From Chloroflexota bacterium (GTDB lineage Bacteria > Chloroflexota > Chloroflexia > Thermomicrobiales > UBA6265), in assembly GCA_023415845.1 (NCBI GenBank), contig JAEZJB010000273.1, positions 1 through 16,968 of the forward strand: 16,968 nt of DNA, in the 5' to 3' direction. Within the stretch, counting starts at the first letter, position 1, and each line of letters starts with the position of its first letter. Of the stretch, positions 1 to 8,149 are shown piece after piece. The translations under genes were made by a program, and so were the position numbers. The notes beneath the pieces were generated by a model that saw nothing but the letters and a program-made list of their open reading frames with translations, searched no databases and had not been told where the DNA came from.

Positions 1-1273
1 GCGCCGTAACGCTCCACAGCAACGTGCGCTTCCAGGGCGAGCCTGGCACGAGTGCTGCCCCCAGCGGCACGATCCACAGCACATACCAGTGTCGCTGGTT
101 GGTGGACGCGATCAGCATGAAAGCGAAAGTAACTTCGAACATGCCTCGCGGAAGTCGGTCTGGCACTCGCCAGCAGGCCACCATCCACCCGGCGATATAG
201 ATCGATACCAGGCCATATGCCCACAGCCGGATCGTTTCATTGGTTGGCACTGGCAGCGACCACTCGGCTGCCGTGGCCTGCACGACCCAGGCAGGCGAGA
301 GTGAGACGCGATTTCCCTGCGCCTCCGCGCTGTCGATTACTGCCTGGAGATCGAGGAACGGGTACATCGCCACCACCACGAGCACGAGCATCCATCCGAG
401 GCTCCACAACCCAATGAATGCCCGTTCCCGCCAGGCCGGCACGCGTTTCAATATCGCCACCACTGCGAGTGGCAGCAGAATGACGGTGACATACTTGATC
501 AGCACGGAGGCGACGAGGCACGGGATGATCCAGTGCAGTCGCCCCGTCGACCAGCACCACAGGGCAGCAATGACCGGGAGCAGCAGCACGATGTCGTTGT
601 GGGCATTCCCGATCCCATCCCACATCACCAGTGGGTTCCACATCAGGAAGGCGGCTGCCGTGAGTCCCCACCCAGGGTGATACGCGGTCACGATCTGGTA
701 AATGAACCAACCCATCGCCACCAGCGCCAGAATGCTGATCACCTTGAACCCAATGATGGCCAGCCCGATGTTGTCTCCACTCAGCCACGTCACCGGATAC
801 GCCAGCGTGTTCCAGAGCGGACCGTAGGGCGAAACATCATCGGCCCATTCGGCGGACGCAAAATGCATGTAGGGGTCGATGTCCCAGAACAGATCCGGTC
901 GTACCGCGTTGGGATTCTCGCCGTAATGGGAAAAGAGCCGCGACCGAACCGCATAGATGTACACGTCGATTGCGCTCGTCGGGTACATCGCCAGGAAGCC
1001 CGCATATACCGCAGCCGTCGTGCCAACGAACAATGTGCTCGCCTGCTGCCACGTTTTCTCTCGAAGCCAAAGGAGGAGAACGAGCAGCGCCGCGATCCAC
1101 AGGCCAATCCCGAACAGCCACGGCAGGAATGAGTCCCACCCATAGCCCACGAGCTTGCCCATATCCAGCAGGGCAAGGCGATTTGGCCAGAAGGGAAACG
1201 CGAGCGCACAGCCGAGCGCGAGCGCCACGAGCACGCCTGCCGCAACCCAGGCGAGCCGATCCGGGATGGTCAT
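1..1273 (-). CDS. Polytopic GT-C-type glycosyltransferase (GT87/mannosyltransferase-like), 3' end cut by window edge
   Basis: An open frame of 424 codons runs off the left edge, so the C-terminus is missing. The protein is very hydrophobic, with many membrane helices starting at residues 8-27 and 50-70. Recognisable GT-C features are DVYIYAVRSRLF at 103-114 in an outside loop followed by GENPN at 118-122, SPYGPLWNTLAY at 148-159, GNAHNDIVLL at 222-231, and NQRHWYVLWIVP at 392-403. This set is typical of DUF2029/GT87 and polyprenol-phosphomannose-dependent mannosyltransferases, which move a sugar from a polyprenyl phosphate to an acceptor on the outer face of the membrane. Donor and acceptor cannot be told from sequence. 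ATG at 1273 is chosen; an in-frame GTG at 1297 is an alternative, with a TAG two codons before it. No convincing Shine-Dalgarno is seen for either. It is divergent from glgP. Family confidence is good, exact function low. Confidence 0.8.
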   Translation of the reverse strand, partial: MTIPDRLAWVAAGVLVALALGCALAFPFWPNRLALLDMGKLVGYGWDSFLPWLFGIGLWIAALLVLLLWLREKTWQQASTLFVGTTAAVYAGFLAMYPTSAIDVYIYAVRSRLFSHYGENPNAVRPDLFWDIDPYMHFASAEWADDVSPYGPLWNTLAYPVTWLSGDNIGLAIIGFKVISILALVAMGWFIYQIVTAYHPGWGLTAAAFLMWNPLVMWDGIGNAHNDIVLLLPVIAALWCWSTGRLHWIIPCLVASVLIKYVTVILLPLAVVAILKRVPAWRERAFIGLWSLGWMLVLVVVAMYPFLDLQAVIDSAEAQGNRVSLSPAWVVQATAAEWSLPVPTNETIRLWAYGLVSIYIAGWMVACWRVPDRLPRGMFEVTFAFMLIASTNQRHWYVLWIVPLGAALVPGSPWKRTLLWSVTA

Positions 1274-1297
1274 CGTGGGTCGCGAGGGGTCGTTCAC

Positions 1298-1650
1298 GAA
1301 CTACTCATCTTGGGAAACGGGACGTACGTATTGCTCAGATTGTAGCGGACTTGGTGCCCACGCATGCCCGATTGGCTGCGCCTCTTTGGTCGCTGGCTTT
1401 TTGGGCGGTGGAGGCACGAAACCCGGACTCATCGTTATCGCACTGTCTGGTCTGTCACCCGTTGAAACGCCGCTGTTCCCCACCCATGGAACCGCTGAAT
1501 GCACAGATATGTCCAAACGGCACGACTGGTTTCGGTTCAATTTGTTGAGATCGGAATGGGTGGTTGATACTGGCTTCGCACAATGTGGACGGAATCGATA
1601 CCCATGTGCAAAACAAAGTACTGATACACCCGCGCGGAGATAGTGCCAAC
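1298..1650. promoter_or_regulatory. Gene-free divergent spacer between the GT-C gene and glgP
   Basis: About 350 bases without a convincing gene; it must hold the promoters of both flanking genes. On the minus strand a TACAAT (1344 to 1339) lies about 42 bases upstream of the GTG at 1297 but has no good -35. On the plus strand TTGAGA at 1545-1550 is followed 17 bases later by only a poor -10 (TACTGG, 1568-1573), about 80 bases before the glgP start. Both are weak candidates. A 43-codon minus-strand frame (1432 to 1301) lies here in frame with the GT-C gene but ends at TAG just before it; about half its third positions are G or C, so coding support is poor. Confidence 0.4.
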
Positions 1651-3801
1651 ATGACCCCTACACCCATCGTCGAACAGGTTGCCCTGCCTCCCCGGATCGA
1701 ACGGCTCAATGAACTTGCCTTCAATGTCTGGTGGACCTGGAGCCGACCTGCTCGCGCAATGTTCGAACGACTCAATCCAGTGCTCTGGCGAGTCGTCGAG
1801 CAGAACCCGGTGCTCTTCCTGCACCGTCTCGAGCCTGCTCGTCTGGCCGCTGCTGCCAATGATCCGGAGTTTCTGAAGGTCTACGACGCCGCCGTCGCAG
1901 CCTATGATGAAATGCTGGCCGGCGATCCAATGCAAACCTGGCTTGGCAAGCACAAGCCAGAACTCCTCAGCAAGCCTGTCGCCTATTTCTCTGCGGAGTT
2001 TGGTATTCACCGCGCCCTCCCCATCTATTCCGGTGGATTGGGCGTGCTGGCTGGCGATCACGCCAAGGAAGCCAGCGATATGGGGATCCCGCTGGTCGGC
2101 GTGTCTCTCCTCTACCGCAAGGGATACCTGCGCCAGCGCATCGACCATGACGGCTGGCAGCACGACGTGCCGGCTCACCTCGATCCGCGCGCTGAGCCCA
2201 CCACCCGCGTGCTCGATGATGATGGTCTACCGCTCTTCGTCGAGGTCGATCTTGGGGAGGCCAACACGGTCCTCAAACTGGCTGTCTGGAAAGTACAGGT
2301 CGGCCGCGTCCCCATTTACCTGCTCGACTCCGACGTCGACGGCAATCCCGAATGGACGCGCGAAATCTCCCAGCGCCTCTATGGTGGAGACACCGAGCAT
2401 CGCCTCCGCCAGGAGATCGTGCTTGGTATCGGAGGCGTCCGGATGCTTCGTGCCCTGGGCATCGAACCAGCCTACTGGCACGCGAACGAGGGTCATGCCG
2501 CGCTCCACATGGTTGAGCGTGTCCGCGAGCATGTGAAGGCCGGTCTGTCGTTCGACGAAGCCATCGAAGCAGTTCGCCGCTGCACGATCTTCACCACGCA
2601 TACGCCGGTTCCCGCCGGTCACGACATCTTCTCGCACGAGATGATGAGCCGCTACTTCTCGAATTACTGGCCGCAACTCGGCGCCACGCGCGAGGAGTTC
2701 CTCGCCCTGGGCGCCCACGGCGACCGTGAGGGGTTTAACTTCACCGCTCTCTCCCTCCGGCTCGCCGCTCATGTCAACGGTGTCAGCGAAAAGCACGGCG
2801 AAGTCTCCCGGGAGATGTGGTCCGATCTCTGGGGTGATATTGCTCCCGCCGACGCACCCATCATCCACATCACCAACGGTGTTCACCTCCGCACCTGGAT
2901 CAAGCCGGAGATGCGCAGCCTCTACCATCGCTATATGCCGCGCCATTGGTATGCCCGTCAGGATGACCCGATGGCATGGGAGACAATCCTCAACATCCCC
3001 GATGAGGAATTCTGGACCCATCACCAGCGATCCAAGCAGCAGCTGATCGACGAGATGGATGAACGGTCCCGCCGCCGCTACGTCGATGGCCAGTTCGATG
3101 CCTGGCAGGTGCTGTCGTCCGGACCGTTCCAGAATGCAGACGTCCTGACGCTGGGTTTCGCTCGCCGGTTTGCCACCTACAAGCGCGCCACCCTGCTCTT
3201 CCGTGACATCGATCGTCTTGCCGCCATCCTCACCAATGAGGACTTCCCAGTTCAGATTGTCTTCGCCGGCAAGGCTCACCCGGCCGACGAGGGCGGCAAG
3301 AGCCTGATCCGCGAAATCTACCTCAAGGCCCGTGATCCGAAGCTCGGTGGCCGCGTCGCCTTCGTCGAAGACTACGAGATGGGCCTGGCCTCACTCCTGG
3401 TCGCCGGCGTCGATGTCTGGATGAACAATCCGCGCTTCCCGCTCGAAGCCAGCGGCACCAGCGGCATGAAGGCCGCCGTCAATGGCGTTCCAAACTGCTC
3501 CATCCTCGATGGCTGGTGGATCGAAGGCTGGGAAAAGGACAATTCGAATGGCTGGGGCATCAAGGCGTCCGACCTTGAGGGTGATGCCCAGGACGAGGCG
3601 GAAGCCAACGCCATCTACGACATGCTTGAGAATGTGATCATCCCCACATATTACAACCGCGGACCCAACGGCCTGCCTCACGATTGGATCAACATCTGCA
3701 AGGAGTCGATCCGTACCGTGGCTCCCCGGTTCAGCGCCCGCCGCATGGTCGCCGAGTACGTCGAAAAGCTCTATGCTCCAGCTGCCGGCGTCACCAAATA
3801 G
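1651..3801 (+). CDS. glgP: Alpha-glucan (glycogen/maltodextrin) phosphorylase, GT35, DUF3417 type
   Basis: 716 residues. Phosphorolytic removal of glucose-1-phosphate from alpha-1,4-glucans in the cytoplasm. The N-terminal DUF3417 domain (about 1-115, with LAFNVWWTWSRPAR near 22-35) marks the shorter bacterial/archaeal branch of the family. Landmarks follow in order: SGGLGVLAGDH 127-137, HANEGHAAL 277-285, FTTHTPVPAGHD 314-325, RRFATYKRA 505-513 and the pyridoxal-phosphate segment EASGTSGMKAAVNG 599-612 with Lys607 as the expected cofactor lysine. ATG 1651 is preferred over an in-frame ATG at 1564: the family-like sequence begins just after it, the 29 extra residues look non-coding, and GGAG lies at 1636-1639. 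Length fits the family. It stands alone, divergent from the GT-C gene and convergent with the TPM/GT39 operon, and is followed by a strong terminator. Preferred glucan length is not readable from sequence. Confidence 0.95.
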   Translation: MTPTPIVEQVALPPRIERLNELAFNVWWTWSRPARAMFERLNPVLWRVVEQNPVLFLHRLEPARLAAAANDPEFLKVYDAAVAAYDEMLAGDPMQTWLGKHKPELLSKPVAYFSAEFGIHRALPIYSGGLGVLAGDHAKEASDMGIPLVGVSLLYRKGYLRQRIDHDGWQHDVPAHLDPRAEPTTRVLDDDGLPLFVEVDLGEANTVLKLAVWKVQVGRVPIYLLDSDVDGNPEWTREISQRLYGGDTEHRLRQEIVLGIGGVRMLRALGIEPAYWHANEGHAALHMVERVREHVKAGLSFDEAIEAVRRCTIFTTHTPVPAGHDIFSHEMMSRYFSNYWPQLGATREEFLALGAHGDREGFNFTALSLRLAAHVNGVSEKHGEVSREMWSDLWGDIAPADAPIIHITNGVHLRTWIKPEMRSLYHRYMPRHWYARQDDPMAWETILNIPDEEFWTHHQRSKQQLIDEMDERSRRRYVDGQFDAWQVLSSGPFQNADVLTLGFARRFATYKRATLLFRDIDRLAAILTNEDFPVQIVFAGKAHPADEGGKSLIREIYLKARDPKLGGRVAFVEDYEMGLASLLVAGVDVWMNNPRFPLEASGTSGMKAAVNGVPNCSILDGWWIEGWEKDNSNGWGIKASDLEGDAQDEAEANAIYDMLENVIIPTYYNRGPNGLPHDWINICKESIRTVAPRFSARRMVAEYVEKLYAPAAGVTK

Positions 3802-3831
3802 CTCTGGATACGAGCCATTCGTGTGCCAAAG

Positions 3832-3863
3832 CGGGGAGGGTGCTTCAGCACCTTCCCCGTTTT
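3832..3863 (+). terminator. Intrinsic terminator after glgP, possibly acting in both directions
   Basis: A 12-bp stem (3832-3843 with 3848-3859, one G-T pair) with loop TTCA is followed by TTTT (3860-3863). It starts 30 bases after the glgP stop. An A run (3828-3830) faces the T run on the other side, so the hairpin may also stop the convergent minus-strand operon, whose last stop codon is at 3896; in that direction the T run is short (CTTT). Confidence 0.85.
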
Positions 3864-3895
3864 CGTTCTGACCAGATTGCTCTCAATGTTGATTG

Positions 3896-5287
3896 CTACG
3901 ACGTGGCGACAGACTCGCTTCCGCCAGCTATGTCAGATGCCGGAGCCTCGGTTTCCGGCACGGGCCGTGGCCGGACGAAGTTCCCCAAGACTCGTGCCGT
4001 TTCTCCGGCCGTAACCCCGATCAGCACGCAAACCACCAGCAGCACCGGCAGGTAGTAGCGGTAGAAATCGACTCCCAAACCCACGGTCACGGCTCCGACC
4101 TCGGCGGCCATCAGCAGGATCACCAGCGCCTGTGGGCTCCACAGGCCGAACTGGATCACCATTCGCAACACCAGCACCACGCCCACCGCTCCCAGCAGCA
4201 GGTCGAAACTCTGCGCACCGCTGAAATCGCGTCCCAGCAGATCACCCAACGATGTGATCGCATCCCGCGTTGACGAGTACGCGCCTTCGAGTTGCTGCCC
4301 GAACCGCAGGAAGGCGCCCAGCGGATCATCCACTCTGGCATGGGGCAGGATCCTCGCCTGGCTCGCCATTTCCGTCCGCCGGAAATCCAGCAGGTGCAAG
4401 GCGTTGACGATCGGCGATACCCACAGGTACGGATACATCGCCACGAACGTCACGCCCGCAATCACGGGTTGAGCCAGCAACAGGAGACCGAACTTCCGGT
4501 TGCTCCACGTCAGCCGCATGTGCCGGTTGGTCCACCACAACCAGATCAGCCAGACCAGGCCATAGCCCGCCAGCACGAACGAGAGCGCGAGTGGCGCCAG
4601 CTTGGTGCCACCACCGACACCAATCGCAATTCCCATCGTGATCGCCCAACCGTAATTCGGTCTGCGGGCGAACTGGTACGCCGCCACGAATGTGATGCCA
4701 AGGCACAGCGCCAGCAGTTCGTCCGACAGCGCCTGGGTGGAGAGCGTGATCTGGAGCGGATGATTGGCCAGCACCAGCCCCGCGACCAGGCCACCAATCG
4801 GATTCGTCAACTGCGTCGCGACCGCATAGATCAGCACGGCCACGAGGGCGCCCACCACGGCGTTCGTCCGCCTTCCGCCGAACAACACGTCATCGGACGG
4901 TGTTGCTCCGGCCAGCTCGTTCCAACCGGGTTCTTCTCCGCGAACCCATGTCAGGCCATAGTTGAAATCCCACACCCCCACCGAGTCCCGCGGCAAACCC
5001 TGCAGCCAGAGTCCGAGTCCCATCAGGTAGCTCCCACCCGGCGGTTGTCCCCGCGTCAGGTAGTAGTCCTGCCAGGTTGGGCCAAACGGGTCGAAGAAGT
5101 CGTCGAAGTAATACGCCCGGTTCAGCCACCGCGTCTCGTCCGGATGAAGTTCTGTGGTTTCCACGTGGCTAAAGTTGATCGCCAACGCCACCGCGAACAC
5201 CACCAGCCCAAGGACGACATGCACGGCCCACCGCCACCGGCGGTTTCTCGCCTCGCTCGTGCCCGTCATCTGCGTCTCAGCTGACAT
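3896..5287 (-). CDS. GT39/PMT-like membrane glycosyltransferase, distal copy
   Basis: 463 residues, last gene of the minus-strand operon. After a short basic N-terminus there is a membrane helix at about 20-39, then an outside loop with HPDETRW (48-54); the Asp50-Glu51 pair matches the acidic pair of the protein O-mannosyltransferase/ArnT-type GT-C fold. Further landmarks are RGQPPGGSYLMGLGLWLQG (79-97), RRTNAVVGAL (139-148), QALSDELLAL (185-194) and GLGVDFYRYYLP (403-414), with many helices between. Such enzymes use polyprenyl-phosphate sugars on the outer face of the membrane; donor and acceptor are unknown. ATG 5287 is chosen because AAGGA sits 8 bases upstream; it overlaps the preceding TPM gene by 11 bases, suggesting coupled translation. 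It is a clear paralogue of the protein at 6677-8149. A mannosyl- or aminoarabinosyl-type activity would be a guess. Confidence 0.85.
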   Translation of the reverse strand: MSAETQMTGTSEARNRRWRWAVHVVLGLVVFAVALAINFSHVETTELHPDETRWLNRAYYFDDFFDPFGPTWQDYYLTRGQPPGGSYLMGLGLWLQGLPRDSVGVWDFNYGLTWVRGEEPGWNELAGATPSDDVLFGGRRTNAVVGALVAVLIYAVATQLTNPIGGLVAGLVLANHPLQITLSTQALSDELLALCLGITFVAAYQFARRPNYGWAITMGIAIGVGGGTKLAPLALSFVLAGYGLVWLIWLWWTNRHMRLTWSNRKFGLLLLAQPVIAGVTFVAMYPYLWVSPIVNALHLLDFRRTEMASQARILPHARVDDPLGAFLRFGQQLEGAYSSTRDAITSLGDLLGRDFSGAQSFDLLLGAVGVVLVLRMVIQFGLWSPQALVILLMAAEVGAVTVGLGVDFYRYYLPVLLVVCVLIGVTAGETARVLGNFVRPRPVPETEAPASDIAGGSESVATS

Positions 5288-6644
5288 GGGCAACGTCCTT
5301 CGCAGTGATTTGGCGATCCCGCCGACGAGTGGTCAGGTAGCCGCTTATCGCAAGCAATCCAGCCCGGAACAGCGGGAAGAAAACGGTCGCGAGGAGGAAC
5401 ACACCCAGGCCAGCCAGTGCCGACGCCCGGTTGCGGTCGAGTACGCCGAGCACTCCCACCACCATGCCCAGCGCCGCCGTGGTCAGGATGTAGAAGGTCA
5501 TCGATCTCGGTGCAGGAGTCAGCGTCAGCCGCCGTTCGATCACCGCCGGAACCAACACGTACATCGCAATCGCCGCCTGCACTGCCAGCGCCGCCAGGAT
5601 GTTGAGCGGTTCCTGGAACAGGCGCTGGATGTCGCTCAGGGCGGCGGGTGACGGTGGGCTGTACTCCGCGAAGTTGATCGCTTTCCGAATCGCATAGGCA
5701 AGACTAAGGTAGACATCGCCATCCTGCAGCGGAAGCAATGCCTCATTGTCGAGCAGCGATTGATATCCGTCGGCCGTCAGTTGCCTGATCGGAAATGCGT
5801 CGGCTTCGGCGGCATATGAGATCGTCGATTGCGACGGATCTTCCTCATCGAGGGTGACCAGCACCACCATCTGGTTCTGCGTCGTGTCGTCGGCGCCAGT
5901 TGACCATTGCTCGAGCAGGTCGTCTGCGAATTGCTGGTCCCCGGTCTCGGCGTCCGCAGCTGACCGGACATACACCAGGGTAGGCAGGCCGAGTTCGTTG
6001 AGCCGGCGAATGTCGCCATCCAGCGTCGTGATTTGCCGCTCAGTGAGCGTCCCCGTGTCGTCGATCAGCGTCCCCAGGGTCAGCTCGGCGAGATCGCTCA
6101 TGCCGCCAAAGGGGTCTCCCGCCTGCACCTGTGGCAGTGCCACGTTCTCCACAAGTTCGGCGAATCCGGCTTCCGAGAGGCGTCGAATCGGAAAGGTTCC
6201 CAACCCGGCGCTGGTGCTGATGCTCGACATCCTCGGATCGGTGCGGTCGACGTTGACGACCACCACCAGTCCATCGCGCGCACCAACCGTACTTTCGATT
6301 TCCCAGGCGATTCGCAGGTCGTCAGCGAAGTTGGCTCCCGCAGAGGCGGTGTACTGCGCGTCCTGGAAGTAAAAAATCGTCTCGGTGCCAAGTCTCGCCA
6401 GGCGGTCGAGTGTCGCGTTGAGGTTCTGCAGTTGCTGCGGCGTCAATATTCCGGAGGGATCTGCCACTCGCACATCCGGATTGGACGGGATGGCAGCCAA
6501 CTGGTTGGGATCGCTCTGCTGCGTCGTGTCGGGCGAAGCAAGGGCATCGGCTCCCAGCAGTGTCGTCACCGCGACCAGGCAGGCGAGCGCGAACTGCACC
6601 AGGCGTGGAACTGCAGCTGGATTTTGCCGTCGGCAGCTTGTCAT
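5277..6644 (-). CDS. Membrane protein with two tandem TPM (TLP18.3/Psb32/MOLO-1) domains
   Basis: 455 residues. A signal sequence or N-terminal anchor (hydrophobic 14-36, ending ADALAS) is followed by two copies of a TPM-like alpha/beta domain at about 57-190 and 191-325. Copy 1 contains DPSGILTPQQLQNL, FADDLRIAWEI, DGLVVVVNVDRTDP and FPIRRLSEAGF; copy 2 contains TGTLTERQITTL, FADDLLEQWS, QMVVLVTLDEEDP and FPIRQLTADGY. About three C-terminal membrane helices follow (347-367, 384-403, 408-434) and then a short basic tail. TPM domains occur in Psb32, MOLO-1 and many uncharacterised membrane proteins; some members show phosphatase activity, which cannot be assumed here. ATG 6644 is chosen because the signal sequence follows directly; GAGGA lies 13 bases upstream. 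The open frame extends to 6980, but that part only overlaps the upstream GT39 gene. It lies 32 bases after that gene's stop and overlaps the next gene by 11 bases. Confidence 0.8.
   Translation of the reverse strand: MTSCRRQNPAAVPRLVQFALACLVAVTTLLGADALASPDTTQQSDPNQLAAIPSNPDVRVADPSGILTPQQLQNLNATLDRLARLGTETIFYFQDAQYTASAGANFADDLRIAWEIESTVGARDGLVVVVNVDRTDPRMSSISTSAGLGTFPIRRLSEAGFAELVENVALPQVQAGDPFGGMSDLAELTLGTLIDDTGTLTERQITTLDGDIRRLNELGLPTLVYVRSAADAETGDQQFADDLLEQWSTGADDTTQNQMVVLVTLDEEDPSQSTISYAAEADAFPIRQLTADGYQSLLDNEALLPLQDGDVYLSLAYAIRKAINFAEYSPPSPAALSDIQRLFQEPLNILAALAVQAAIAMYVLVPAVIERRLTLTPAPRSMTFYILTTAALGMVVGVLGVLDRNRASALAGLGVFLLATVFFPLFRAGLLAISGYLTTRRRDRQITAKDVAHVS
5296..5301 (-). promoter_or_regulatory. 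Shine-Dalgarno site fixing the start of the distal GT39 gene
   Basis: GAAGGA on the minus strand, 8 bases before ATG 5287. It lies inside the 3' end of the upstream TPM gene and favours this ATG over a TTG at 5293. Confidence 0.7.
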
Positions 6645-6676
6645 ATCTGGAGAATTGTCCTCAGACGGTGGGCTGT

Positions 6677-8149
6677 TCAGAGGGCTGCCGACGAACGACG
6701 CGCCGAGCCGATTGTACCCTGATTCCTCGTCGCATCCTCTCGAGAGTTGGGATGACGCAATCTCCACCGGTTCGCGATCGCTCCGTACGCTGCACCGATC
6801 GCGATACCGAAACAGGTCGCCGCTACGACGAGAAGGGGCAGGAAATAGCGGTAGAAATCGACTCCCATCCCCACGATGATCGCGGCACTCGAAGCCGCCA
6901 TCAGGTACGCCGTCAACCCCTGCGAACTCCAGAAACCATATTTCACGACCAGCGCCAGGAGCACCACGACACCCGCGCACATAATCACCACGTCCAGGCT
7001 CGCCTGGCTCGGGCTCGTGTTCCAGAGGTCACCCCACCAGTTCTGGATCCGCAGGGATGACGAGTAGTCGAGATTGAATCGTCTTCCCGTCCGCTGCAGC
7101 GCCACCATCGGCCCATCCACACCCGCAATGGGCCAGGCTGAGGATTGTCCGTCCATCTCCTGCCGTCGGAAATTGGCGATGCTCAGCGTGCGCCCAATCG
7201 GGTCCGGCCACAGGTACGGGTTGGCGATCACGAACACCACGAACGCGATGCCCGGCTGTACCGCCAGCAGCCAGCCGTATCGTGCCCGCTGCCACTGGAT
7301 CGCCGCCCAGCCACCCGTGCGCAGTTTCCATCCCAGCCACACGAGTCCCGCCGCCGCCAGCGGAACGCTGAGCAGGAGCGGGGAGAGTTTCGCCGCCCCG
7401 CCCAATCCAAGGAATGTGCCAAGCAGCACGGCCCATCCAATGCCGGGACTTCGGGCAAATCGCCATGCCGCGATGAAGGAGAGCGTCAGGAGCAGGGCCA
7501 GCAGTTCGTCGGATAGCGCCTGGGAAGAAAGCCGCAGGTGGAGCGGATGGATGCTCAGCAGGAATCCCGCCGCGAATCCTCCAACGCGATTGGTGTAACG
7601 CGTGGCCAGGTAGTAGACACCGACGACAACCAGCGCACCGACAACGGCATTTGTCCTCCGCCCTGCATCGAGGTCGGCCGGATCTGGCATTGCGCCGTGC
7701 AGGATGTTCCAAGTTTCGTCGTAATTGAAGTCCCACACCCCATTGGTCTCAAAATCGCGACCCTGCAACCACAGCCCCAGACCCATCAGGTAATTCCCAA
7801 GCGGCGGCTGGCCCTGCGTGATGTAATAGTCCGCCCAGGTCTCGGAAAATGGACCGACGTAGTCCCTCGCGAAATAGGCGCGATTGATCCACCGCGATTC
7901 GTCGCGATGGAAATCGACCGTATCCATGTTGTTCAGGTTCTGGAACAGCGAGAACGCGAACAGGAGAATCGGCAGCCAGGTCGATACGCGCAACGCGACG
8001 TGCCGGCTGGTTGGCTGCCACGCATTGGCAATCTCGACGTTGGTGCTCCTTCGGACGGTCCGCAGCAGTGAGTCGGCATCATGGCCAACCACGCGCACCT
8101 GACTGCGCCCTATCGACCCTCTCGGATGCGTTGAGCGAGGGGTCGTCAC
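6677..8149 (-). CDS. GT39/PMT-like membrane glycosyltransferase, proximal copy
   Basis: 490 residues starting at a GTG that overlaps the stop of the upstream TPM gene (GTGA, 8146-8149). A long polar N-terminus of about 50 residues precedes the first helix (52-70). The first outside loop carries FHRDESRWINRAYF (80-93) with Asp83-Glu84 as the probable catalytic/metal-binding pair of GT-C enzymes, then QGQPPLGNYLMGLGLWLQG (112-130), RRTNAVVGAL (164-173), SSQALSDELLAL (208-219) and GMGVDFYRYFLP (427-438). The last about 30 residues are polar and probably cytoplasmic. It is homologous along its length to the protein at 3896-5287. The role is probably transfer of a lipid-linked sugar to a protein or glycan outside the membrane; specificity is unknown. 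The frame stays open to 8479, but that part is antisense-like and overlaps the TPM gene. Start certainty is moderate: no ATG is available before the first helix and the upstream G run is a weak Shine-Dalgarno. Confidence 0.83.
   Translation of the reverse strand: MTTPRSTHPRGSIGRSQVRVVGHDADSLLRTVRRSTNVEIANAWQPTSRHVALRVSTWLPILLFAFSLFQNLNNMDTVDFHRDESRWINRAYFARDYVGPFSETWADYYITQGQPPLGNYLMGLGLWLQGRDFETNGVWDFNYDETWNILHGAMPDPADLDAGRRTNAVVGALVVVGVYYLATRYTNRVGGFAAGFLLSIHPLHLRLSSQALSDELLALLLTLSFIAAWRFARSPGIGWAVLLGTFLGLGGAAKLSPLLLSVPLAAAGLVWLGWKLRTGGWAAIQWQRARYGWLLAVQPGIAFVVFVIANPYLWPDPIGRTLSIANFRRQEMDGQSSAWPIAGVDGPMVALQRTGRRFNLDYSSSLRIQNWWGDLWNTSPSQASLDVVIMCAGVVVLLALVVKYGFWSSQGLTAYLMAASSAAIIVGMGVDFYRYFLPLLVVAATCFGIAIGAAYGAIANRWRLRHPNSREDATRNQGTIGSARRSSAAL

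Noticed and set aside
237..1245. Several minus- and plus-strand frames at the left edge
   Set aside because: All overlap the membrane GT-C frame that runs without a stop from 1273 to the window edge and carries the family motifs; the others are Arg-rich shadows.
1564..1650. Upstream ATG (1564) for glgP
   Set aside because: The 29 extra residues do not resemble the family, and ATG 1651 has a purine-rich site before it and leads straight into the DUF3417 domain.
2227..3279. A 350-codon frame antisense to glgP
   Set aside because: Same reason: it lies entirely within glgP and shows no family features.
4292..5284. A 330-codon plus-strand frame opposite the distal GT39 gene
   Set aside because: Gln/Arg/His-rich low-quality translation typical of the reverse complement of a membrane protein gene.
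6645..6980. N-terminal extension of the double-TPM protein up to 6980
   Set aside because: It overlaps the end of the upstream GT39 gene in another frame, and a signal sequence begins at the ATG at 6644.
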